Assembly: GCA_945883845.1 (NCBI GenBank)
Contig: CAMCYI010000001.1
Location: forward strand, 1 to 64,000
DNA length: 64,000 bases
Direction: 5' to 3'
DNA from: Bacteriovorax stolpii
GTDB taxonomy: Bacteria; Bdellovibrionota; Bacteriovoracia; Bacteriovoracales; Bacteriovoracaceae
Each line of letters opens with the position of its first letter. Position 1 is the stretch's first letter. This document shows, piece after piece, positions 54,841 to 62,515 of the stretch. The notes under the pieces are model-generated. The model worked only from the letters and a program-made list of their open reading frames with translations, was not told the origin of the DNA and searched no databases. A program made the position numbers and the translations under genes.

Positions 54841-56420
54841 CCTTCCGGCGCGTAGATCTCGTACTGCTCAGAGTGGTAGTTATTATCTGCGCGCACCAGA
54901 AGAGTCTTATTATAAGTTTCTTCAAGTACTTCGATAATCCCAAAATCCTCAGACGAGAGCTTCGCCGAAACTTCCGGATGCGCAAAGATCGTAATCTTCG
55001 GAACAGTCGTTCTCTTCATGACTTTCTGCAACTCACGGATAATTTCAAAGCTAACAGTTTCAACTGATTTTATACGGCCTACACCTTCGCAATAAGGACA
55101 GAATTCACACATCGTCCGGACCAGGGTGTCGCGGGTACGTTTTCGTGTCATTTCAACCAGGCCAAGGCCAGAGATAGGAAGAACGTTAGTTTTAGAACGG
55201 TCTTTCTTCAGCGCTTCGAGAAGAGATGAGTACACTTGTGTTCTGTGCTCTTCTTTCTCCATGTCGATGAAGTCGATAATGATAATACCGCCGCAGTTAC
55301 GAACGCGTAGCTGATATGCGATTTCTTTCACAGCTTCGAGATTTGTTTTAAGAATAGTTTCTTCGAGGGTTTTCTTACCTACAAATTTACCAGTGTTCAC
55401 GTCGATAGAAACAAGAGCTTCAGTCTGGTCGATATTGATTGATCCACCGGACTTAAGGAATACCTGATTGGAAAGAGCACGCTCAATCTCAATGTCGATT
55501 CCGTAGTGCTCAAAAATAGGAAGTTCGCCGTCGTAAAATTTAATCTTCGCTTTGTGGTGAGGAATAAATCTTTGGATGAATTTCTCAATTTGTTTTACTG
55601 ATGCTTTTGAGTCAGCGACGAGATTGTCGACGTCTTCATCCATGATGTCGCGAAGGGCACGCTGGATGAAGGAGAGATCCTGGTGAAGCTCGAGCGGAGC
55701 CTTAGCTTTATCCATTTTCTTCTGAACATCTTTCCAGATTTTTACGAGATTGTTGTAGTCGTTCTTCAGGACTTTATAGCTCTGAGTTTCTGCTACAGTA
55801 CGAGCGATGATTCCCACTCCCTCAGGTCGGATAGAATCGAGAATATCTTTCAGGCGTTTTCTTTCTTCCTCAGATTCAATTCTGCGTGAAACACCTGTGT
55901 GCTCAATGAACGGCATGTACACAATGTGACGGCCGGCCAGAGTGATGTGTCGGGTGACACGGGGACCTTTCGTTGAAATCGGCTCTTTCGCAATCTGAAC
56001 AACGATCTCATCGCCCTCTTTCAGAAAATCCTGAATCTTCACGTCAGGACGGAATTTCATATCTACCGTTTCCGTCAGAGTCGAAAATTCGTCTGGAATC
56101 ACTTCACCTAAACGCTTGTTCGCTTTCTCCTGCTCAGAAGTCTCAATGCGATTTTGCATCTCTCTCTGTTCTTCAATTGTCGGAAGATAAGCATCGTCGA
56201 CATAGAGAAACGCTGCCCGCTCCTGGCCGATGTCAATAAAGGCTGATTGCATCCCTGGAAGGACACGCAAAACACGTCCGAGGTAGATGTTACCAACGAC
56301 AGGTGTAGACTCGTTTGTTTGGGAGTGACGTTCGATAAGAAAATCTAATATCTCACCATTTTCAATGAGTGCAATACGTGACTCATTGTGGGTCTGGTTG
56401 ACCACAAGTTCTTTTGCCAT
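54837..56420 (-). CDS. rng: Ribonuclease G/E-family endoribonuclease
   Basis: About 527 residues. The S1-like RNA-binding region is near the start (VGNIYLGRVLRVLPGMQSAF), and the DNase-I-like catalytic centre has Asp residues in LVSIDVNTGKFVGKK and IIDFIDMEKEEHR. The zinc-link pair of the family is CEFCPYC. The short C terminus without a degradosome scaffold points to RNase G. It processes rRNA and mRNA. The ATG at 56420 (AGGAC upstream) replaces a longer frame. Confidence 0.92.
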   Translation of the reverse strand: MAKELVVNQTHNESRIALIENGEILDFLIERHSQTNESTPVVGNIYLGRVLRVLPGMQSAFIDIGQERAAFLYVDDAYLPTIEEQREMQNRIETSEQEKANKRLGEVIPDEFSTLTETVDMKFRPDVKIQDFLKEGDEIVVQIAKEPISTKGPRVTRHITLAGRHIVYMPFIEHTGVSRRIESEEERKRLKDILDSIRPEGVGIIARTVAETQSYKVLKNDYNNLVKIWKDVQKKMDKAKAPLELHQDLSFIQRALRDIMDEDVDNLVADSKASVKQIEKFIQRFIPHHKAKIKFYDGELPIFEHYGIDIEIERALSNQVFLKSGGSINIDQTEALVSIDVNTGKFVGKKTLEETILKTNLEAVKEIAYQLRVRNCGGIIIIDFIDMEKEEHRTQVYSSLLEALKKDRSKTNVLPISGLGLVEMTRKRTRDTLVRTMCEFCPYCEGVGRIKSVETVSFEIIRELQKVMKRTTVPKITIFAHPEVSAKLSSEDFGIIEVLEETYNKTLLVRADNNYHSEQYEIYAPEG

Positions 56421-56739
56421 GAAAAATGTCCTAATCGTAAAACTTTTAAAACTGTAATTGTGAATAGGATACAGGGGATATGGGGACAATTAAAGGCGGC
56501 ATGCGATGCCGGGCGGTGCGAAAAAATAAAATTATCGGGAATTCAAGAGAGAAAACAGGAACCAACGAAGCTTAAACCGTGCGAACTCGTTCTCGATCGA
56601 CTTCCCTTTCTTCCTCCCCTGTCTTTCGAACGACAACCTGAAAGATGAGATCGGGAAATTAAGATCGGAATGGTTGAGGCGTGGAGTTTGCGGTCCCCGC
56701 CTCGTTCTAAAGCACGTTCCGGCAAAGCCGGAACCATCA
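56421..56739. other. 319-base gap between rng and nupC
   Basis: No gene I can support. It holds two small hairpins: CGGCATGCGATGCCG at 56497-56511 and GTTCCGGCAAAGCCGGAAC at 56716-56734, six bases past the nupC stop. The second may stop nupC transcription but lacks a T-run. Short open frames on both strands (for example 56543-56782 minus) show no family resemblance and no ribosome site. Confidence 0.5.
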
Positions 56740-58032
56740 TCAAGTCAACATCCCTACAATCGTTGCCGTCAGAAGCGAACAAATCGTTCCCCCCAGTAGT
56801 GCCTTCATTCCGAGCTCAGAGAGTGTTGAACGCTTATTCGGTGCAAGTGCACCAATCCCCCCGACCTGAATTCCGATCGAAGAAAAGTTCGCAAAACCGC
56901 TGAGGATGTAAGTCGCCATGATGATCGACTTAGGATCCTGAAGAACGTTCTCCGCTTTCATTTTCCCAAGTGTCGTATACGCCACGAATTCGTTCAGGAT
57001 AGTTTTTTCACCAAGAAGCTGACCGATGTAAACCATATCAGACTTCGCCACTCCCATAAGCCAGACGAGAGGAGCGCAGATGTAACCGAGAATGAATTGA
57101 AGTGTGAAACCCTGATACTGACCGGAAGTCGAAGTTTTGATCATTTCGTTGATGCCAGTGTAGTAACCGAAAACATCACTCAACATGTAGTTAACCATCG
57201 CAATCATCGCGATGAAAACAATCAACATCGCAGCGACGTTGAACGCAAGTTTAAGACCGTCTTCTGTACCAACAGCGATTGCTTCAATCATGTTCGAGCC
57301 GATCTTCTCTTCAGAGAGTTCGATGCGCTCATCAATCTCTTCAGTCTGTGGAAGGAGCATTTTAGAAACAACAATGGTTGCAGGTGCAGACATCACAGAT
57401 GCTGCCAGCAAGTGTTTAGCGAAGAAAAGTTGTTGAACTGGATCATCACCACCGAGGAATCCGACGTAAGCAGCAAGAACGCCACCGGCCGTGTTCGCCA
57501 TACCACCGACCATAATACAGAGAATTTCTGAACGGGTCATTTTCGGAAGGTAAGGTTTAATTAAAAGTGGAGCTTCTGTCTGACCAAGGAAGATGTTCGC
57601 AGTAGTAGAGAGGTTTTCTGCTCCTGAAATTTTCAGGAATTTCCCCATGAACCATGAAAGACCGTAAACGATCTTCTGAAGGACACCGAGGTAAAAGAGA
57701 AGAGATGTGAGGGCAGAAAAGAAAATAATGGTCGGAAGAATTTGGAACGCAAAGATGAAGCCGATGCTGTTCACATTAAGCAGATTTCCGAAAACAAAGC
57801 CTGAGCCCTGACGGGTAAAGTCGAGAACGACAACGAAGAAACTGGAAACTTTATCAAAAATGGCAGCAATAAATGGCACGTGGATAATACCGACAGCAAA
57901 CGCGATCTGAAGGAGCATTCCCCAGATAACAAGTTTCCAATCAATTGCTTTTTTCTTGGAACTGAAAAGAAAAAGAACTGCAATTAATACAGCGAGACCC
58001 AAGATACCGCGTAAGAAGGACTCCAAGTTCAT
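56740..58032 (-). CDS. nupC: Concentrative nucleoside transporter
   Basis: A 430-residue membrane protein of the CNT family. Motifs are GLSWFMGKFLKISGAENLST, TANIFLGQTEAPLLIKPYL and NFSSIGIQVGGIGALAP, typical of NupC-type carriers. It takes up nucleosides with a proton or sodium gradient. It is close to the divergent salvage operon at 58607-61159, so transport and use of nucleosides are linked here. Confidence 0.93.
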   Translation of the reverse strand: MNLESFLRGILGLAVLIAVLFLFSSKKKAIDWKLVIWGMLLQIAFAVGIIHVPFIAAIFDKVSSFFVVVLDFTRQGSGFVFGNLLNVNSIGFIFAFQILPTIIFFSALTSLLFYLGVLQKIVYGLSWFMGKFLKISGAENLSTTANIFLGQTEAPLLIKPYLPKMTRSEILCIMVGGMANTAGGVLAAYVGFLGGDDPVQQLFFAKHLLAASVMSAPATIVVSKMLLPQTEEIDERIELSEEKIGSNMIEAIAVGTEDGLKLAFNVAAMLIVFIAMIAMVNYMLSDVFGYYTGINEMIKTSTSGQYQGFTLQFILGYICAPLVWLMGVAKSDMVYIGQLLGEKTILNEFVAYTTLGKMKAENVLQDPKSIIMATYILSGFANFSSIGIQVGGIGALAPNKRSTLSELGMKALLGGTICSLLTATIVGMLT

Positions 58033-58109
58033 TGATTACTCCAAAGGAATGTTTAACCCGCGGAGTTATACGCAAGACGACCTAAAGATGGCAACAAAAG
58101 AAGCCTTCT

Positions 58110-58505
58110 TTAGAAACTTGTTGTCCAGAATTTGGTGCCAATCTGACCGGTTGTCGGTGTAAGGATTGAAGTCTCTGAGTGGTGCCAGGCAACGCGCTCG
58201 CTGGAGTTAAAGTCGACGGATCCATTCATTTCTTCAGGAGCTTTTTGCGCACTGTTGTATGCGACGTAAATAACTCCGATGATGACCCCGATAGCTGCTC
58301 CGGTCCAGATATTAGAAAGATGCTCACTAGGCTCGTCAACGAAGGAGAGAGTCGAAAGTCCCAGAATACCACCACCAGCTCCGGCACCTGCAACGATGTA
58401 AAGGTCGTTCCATGTATTTTTCATCAATTCATCATCTTCCTCTGTCTGTGCCCATACGGGGGACGCGAGGAGAAGTGTTAAGAGAAGTGCAAGAAGCTTT
58501 TTCAT
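58110..58505 (-). CDS. Hypothetical exported protein, 131 residues
   Basis: Signal peptide (LLALLLTLLLASPVWAQ), a Gly-rich segment (VAGAGAGGGILGLST), and a second hydrophobic helix (GAAIGVIIGVIYVAY). Family not recognised. The ATG at 58505 is used; the longer frame overlaps the divergent gene. Placed between nupC and the phosphorylase operon, on the strand of nupC. Confidence 0.65.
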   Translation of the reverse strand: MKKLLALLLTLLLASPVWAQTEEDDELMKNTWNDLYIVAGAGAGGGILGLSTLSFVDEPSEHLSNIWTGAAIGVIIGVIYVAYNSAQKAPEEMNGSVDFNSSERVAWHHSETSILTPTTGQIGTKFWTTSF

Positions 58506-58606
58506 AGTGATCCTAGAGGGTCTTTGTTTGCCAAGGGTCGGGCTTAAGACTATGATAAGTTCCTCTCTTAAAGATGGCAAATCCGATATTGGCGGGCTTC
58601 AAAATT

Positions 58607-59929
58607 ATGACAAAAAAATCGTTTCAGGTTTACCCCCTTATCGACAAGAAAAAAAATGGACACAAGCTTTCTGTGGATGAAATCAAATGGTTCATCCAGG
58701 GCTACACAGATCACGTTATTCCAGATTATCAGATGTCGGCCATGCTCATGGCCATGTTCCTGAAGGGAATGGATGGTGCGGAGACTGCGGCCCTGACAGA
58801 TGCCATGCTTGAATCCGGCGAGCAGCTGAAATTTCCTGGAAAGAATGTCATCGATAAACACTCTACCGGCGGAGTCGGAGATAAGGCCTCTTTCATCCTC
58901 GCCCCTATTGCTAGTGCGGCCGGAGTAAAAGTTCCGATGATCGCTGGCCGTGGTCTCGGTCACACAGGTGGCACTGTGGATAAGATCGAAGCTGTGAAAG
59001 GCTTCAGGACAAATCTCTCTCTCAAAGAATTTCAGGACAAATTAAACGAGAACGGACTTGTTCTCATCGGGCAGACTCCGGAGATCGCTCCGGCAGATCG
59101 TCTCATCTATGCCCTTCGAGATGTGACGGCGACGATCGATTGCATACCTCTGATCACAGCATCGATCATGAGCAAGAAACTTGCTGAAGGTGCGAACGGA
59201 ATTGTGTTTGATATCAAGTACGGATCTGGTGCTTTCATGCGCACACCGAAGCAGGCACGCATTCTTGCCAAGAGTCTTATCCAGACATCGAAACGATTTA
59301 AGAAAAAAGCAGTGGCTTTGATCACAGACATGAACCAGCCTCTGGGAAATGCCGTCGGCCACTCACACGAAATTATCGAATCGATTGAAACCCTGAAGGG
59401 AAAAGGTCCGAAAGACCTGACGGATCTTTCTGTAATTCTCGCCGCCCATATGATTCACATCGCTGGTGTGGAGAAAACTTTCGTTAAAGCTAAAAAGAAA
59501 GCTGAACTGATGGTCAGCTCTGGTAAAGCACTCGAGGAATTCCGCAAACTCATCAAAGGTCAGGGCGGCGATGACCGCGTGATCGATGACTATTCTCTCC
59601 TTCCGCTCGCAACTTCCATAACTGAAGTACGCTCGCCGAAGAAGGGCTTCATCAAAATGTTCAACAATGAACAGATCGGGCTTCTTCTCATAGAACTCGG
59701 TGGCGGAAGAAAAATGAAAACTGATATCATAAATTTTGATGTTGGTTTTCTGTTTGAGAAAAAAATCGGCGATCAGGTGAAAAAAGACGATGTTATTTTC
59801 ACCATCCATCACCGTGCAGATCAGACAGATGCCGCTCTCTCTATCCGCGACAGGTTCCTGAAAGAATCTCTTACACTTTCTGCGACGAAGGTGCGAGCCC
59901 CAAAACTTATAATAGAAAAACTCAGCTGA
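58607..59929 (+). CDS. Pyrimidine-nucleoside/thymidine phosphorylase
   Basis: About 440 residues of the Pdp/DeoA family. The signature KHSTGGVGDKASFILAP is followed by GRGLGHTGGTVDKIEA and FDIKYGSGAFM, with the C-terminal domain. It cleaves uridine or thymidine with phosphate into base and sugar-1-phosphate. I use the ATG at 58607; an in-frame ATG at 58574 has no ribosome site either. First in a three-gene salvage operon. Confidence 0.92.
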   Translation: MTKKSFQVYPLIDKKKNGHKLSVDEIKWFIQGYTDHVIPDYQMSAMLMAMFLKGMDGAETAALTDAMLESGEQLKFPGKNVIDKHSTGGVGDKASFILAPIASAAGVKVPMIAGRGLGHTGGTVDKIEAVKGFRTNLSLKEFQDKLNENGLVLIGQTPEIAPADRLIYALRDVTATIDCIPLITASIMSKKLAEGANGIVFDIKYGSGAFMRTPKQARILAKSLIQTSKRFKKKAVALITDMNQPLGNAVGHSHEIIESIETLKGKGPKDLTDLSVILAAHMIHIAGVEKTFVKAKKKAELMVSSGKALEEFRKLIKGQGGDDRVIDDYSLLPLATSITEVRSPKKGFIKMFNNEQIGLLLIELGGGRKMKTDIINFDVGFLFEKKIGDQVKKDDVIFTIHHRADQTDAALSIRDRFLKESLTLSATKVRAPKLIIEKLS

Positions 59930-59938
59930 GGAAATAAA

Positions 59939-60772
59939 ATGTCTATGCAAAAAATTCTCGAAGCATCTCAGTACATTCAATCTCGTATTAAGGTGAAGCC
60001 TAAAATCGGGATGGTTCTTGGTTCAGGGCTCGGTATTTATGTTGATCAGATTCAGAATAAGACAATTATTCCGTATCAGGACATTCCTCATTTTAAACGG
60101 ACGACCGTTGAGGGCCATGAGGGAAGATTGATCGTCGGTGAAGTTCACGGCATCACAGTAGCTGCACTTCAAGGACGCATTCACGCTTATGAAGGTCATC
60201 CGATGGAAGAGATCGTTCTTCCGGTGCGCACTCTCGCCGCTCTTGGCATTGAAATGCTTTTTCTCACGAACGCTTCAGGTGGAATCAATTCAAATTTCCA
60301 TCCCGGCGATCTCGTCGCGATCACTGATCACATCAATATGTCAGGAAGAAATCCTCTCGTCGGCCCGAACATGGCCGAACTAGGGCCCCGTTTTCCAGAT
60401 ATGACTCAGGCCTATGATCCTGAATTGATCGAGCTCATGAGAAAAGTTGCTGGCAATCATCATGTCGATATGAAAGTCGGAGTTTACTGCTCGGTTTTGG
60501 GTCCTACCTATGAAACACCAGCTGAGATCCGAATGATCCGTGCTATCGGAGGCGATCTTGTTGGCATGAGTACTGTACCTGAAGTCATCGCTGCCAATCA
60601 CCTAGGCCTCAAGGTCGCAGGTGTGGCGTGTATCACGAATTACGCAGCAGGAATTAAGCCCGAAAAGCTTAGCCATGCTGATGTAAAAAAGGTGGCAGAA
60701 AAGGCCATGGTTGGATTTGCCACCATTTTGACTGAAACTATAGGCGAACTCAAAAAATCAGGAAAAATCTGA
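59939..60772 (+). CDS. Purine-nucleoside phosphorylase
   Basis: A 277-residue trimeric-type PNP. Motifs: GMVLGSGLGIYVDQI (phosphate site), VEGHEGRLIVGEV, ALQGRIHAYEGH, FLTNASGGINSNFHPGDLV, GPTYETPAEIRMIRAIG (Glu site). It splits inosine and guanosine to base and ribose-1-phosphate. It starts 10 bases after the pyrimidine phosphorylase. Confidence 0.95.
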   Translation: MSMQKILEASQYIQSRIKVKPKIGMVLGSGLGIYVDQIQNKTIIPYQDIPHFKRTTVEGHEGRLIVGEVHGITVAALQGRIHAYEGHPMEEIVLPVRTLAALGIEMLFLTNASGGINSNFHPGDLVAITDHINMSGRNPLVGPNMAELGPRFPDMTQAYDPELIELMRKVAGNHHVDMKVGVYCSVLGPTYETPAEIRMIRAIGGDLVGMSTVPEVIAANHLGLKVAGVACITNYAAGIKPEKLSHADVKKVAEKAMVGFATILTETIGELKKSGKI

Positions 60773-61159
60773 ATGAGTAAAAGTCTCCGCGATGAGGCAC
60801 AGGACGCTTCTACCAGATCACACTCGCCGTATTCCAAGGCGAAGGTCGGTGCTGCTGTCCTGACTGATAATGGTATAGTCTTCAAAGGCTGTAACGTTGA
60901 AAATGCAAGCTATGGCGGGACTGTTTGTGCTGAACGTGTTGCCATCTGGAAAGCAGTTTCCGAAGGCCACAAGCACATGAAAAAAATCTACGTGTACACC
61001 AAAGATGGATGGCCACCCTGTGGGATGTGCCTCCAGGTGATGACGGAGTTTTCAGGCCCTGATCTCGAAGTGACTTTCGGGGACGAGGCCGGAAAAGAAA
61101 CGACGAAAAAATTAAAAGAGCTTCTCACCCACTCCTTTACTCCAGAACACCTGAAGTAA
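60773..61159 (+). CDS. cdd: Cytidine deaminase
   Basis: A 128-residue zinc enzyme. The catalytic motif NASYGGTVCAERVAIW carries the first zinc Cys and the catalytic Glu. The second motif is PPCGMCLQVMTEF, where the usual PCGxCRQ has a Leu for Arg. It turns cytidine into uridine, feeding the pyrimidine phosphorylase. Its ATG follows the previous stop directly. Confidence 0.93.
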   Translation: MSKSLRDEAQDASTRSHSPYSKAKVGAAVLTDNGIVFKGCNVENASYGGTVCAERVAIWKAVSEGHKHMKKIYVYTKDGWPPCGMCLQVMTEFSGPDLEVTFGDEAGKETTKKLKELLTHSFTPEHLK

Positions 61160-61202
61160 GGCCGGGAATAAAATAAGGAAGGAACGAATGTTCCTTTAAT
61201 AT

Positions 61203-62513
61203 ATGCAAGATCAAACCTTCAGTAATTCTGACGAACTCCTACGCTCACTTAGCTTTTGTGTGATCGATCTCGAGACAACCGGCGGTAACCCCGATACGGA
61301 AAAAATAATCGAAGTCGGCATGATTAAAATCGAAGGTCGCAAGATCTGCGAGGAGCGATCATTTCTCATCAATCCGAAAAAAGATATTCCGGACTTCGTT
61401 CAGAAGCTTACTGGTATTCGCAAAGCGGATGTTGAACATGCACCGGCCATTGAAGAAGTCATCGACGAGATCATTCAGTTCATCGGCACATCAATTCTCG
61501 TCGCTCACAATACATCATTCGATATCCCCTTCTTGAATGGTGTTCTGAAGAGACTTCAGAAACCCACTCTAGATAACAAGGTGATTTGTACCAACATCAT
61601 GACGAAATACATGATCCCGGACATCATGAGCTCAAATCTGAATTACATGTCCCAGATTTTTAATATCCCTCATTCTCAGGCCCACCGTGCAATTGAAGAT
61701 GCGCGGGCAACAAGCCATCTGCTTCTTAAGTACATGGAGATTTTTGAGAGTAAGAACATCCGGAAAGTGAACCAGCTTTATTATCCTCGAAATAAATTTG
61801 AACTTGATAGAGCGATTATCGAACCTGATGAGGGTCTCTCAAAAGTGGAAGAACTTTTGAAGAATCTTGAAAGCCCATCCATCCTTACTGTGAAAGGTGA
61901 CAACGGAGTTATCCTCACCATTCTTCCTCTTAAAAACCCTTCACTCGAAACTCTTGAAGTGATGAAGTATCTCGAGGGCTTTCGCTGGACCCAGATTCAT
62001 CTTCGCCTTTGCGGCCCATTTATTGAAGGTTTGTTCTTCATGAATTCGAACTTTATCAAAATCCCGGAAACTTACCGCAAAAAAACCATTGATTATCTGA
62101 AAGCAAGACATCAGCTCCCACCTGCACCCAAACTGATGGAGGAACATGATTTTGTCATTACTCCCCATCTCATCAGTGGTCAGTTTATTGTGTATTCGTT
62201 TTTAAATTTCTCGCCCTACTCGCAATTAATTTTTAAATTCCCTTCTCACAAGAAGAAACTCCATCAGTTCCTCGGTGGACAGGTGGGAAGATTTGAAAAT
62301 CAACAGAAAGGAAAAAAGAAGATTTTCATTCAGAATGACATCAGGGATATTTTTCTGAGTCTTTTTAAAAACGCGCTTGTCTCAGACCCTACGCTTTATC
62401 TCACTCTAAGGATCGCCGACATAAAAGACGAGAAGAAAGTCTATCTCGATCAGATTGAACACCTCGCTCTGAAAGAAACAGATCGATATAAATTCCCGAC
62501 CAAACATTTATAA
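61203..62513 (+). CDS. DEDDh exonuclease (DnaQ-like) with unknown C-terminal domain
   Basis: A 436-residue protein. The N-terminal exonuclease (residues 1 to about 180) has all motifs: VIDLETTGGNPDTEK (Exo I), VAHNTSFDIPFLNG (Exo II) and HRAIEDARATSHLL (Exo III). The remaining 250 residues have no family I recognise; no GIY-YIG motif, as in the UvrC-like fusions, is seen. It may proofread or degrade 3' ends in repair. It begins 43 bases after cdd. Confidence 0.83.
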   Translation: MQDQTFSNSDELLRSLSFCVIDLETTGGNPDTEKIIEVGMIKIEGRKICEERSFLINPKKDIPDFVQKLTGIRKADVEHAPAIEEVIDEIIQFIGTSILVAHNTSFDIPFLNGVLKRLQKPTLDNKVICTNIMTKYMIPDIMSSNLNYMSQIFNIPHSQAHRAIEDARATSHLLLKYMEIFESKNIRKVNQLYYPRNKFELDRAIIEPDEGLSKVEELLKNLESPSILTVKGDNGVILTILPLKNPSLETLEVMKYLEGFRWTQIHLRLCGPFIEGLFFMNSNFIKIPETYRKKTIDYLKARHQLPPAPKLMEEHDFVITPHLISGQFIVYSFLNFSPYSQLIFKFPSHKKKLHQFLGGQVGRFENQQKGKKKIFIQNDIRDIFLSLFKNALVSDPTLYLTLRIADIKDEKKVYLDQIEHLALKETDRYKFPTKHL

Positions 62514-62515
62514 AA

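Noticed and set aside
56543..56782. Minus-strand frame of 79 residues beside nupC
   Set aside because: No ribosome site, composition like random sequence, and overlap with the nupC end.
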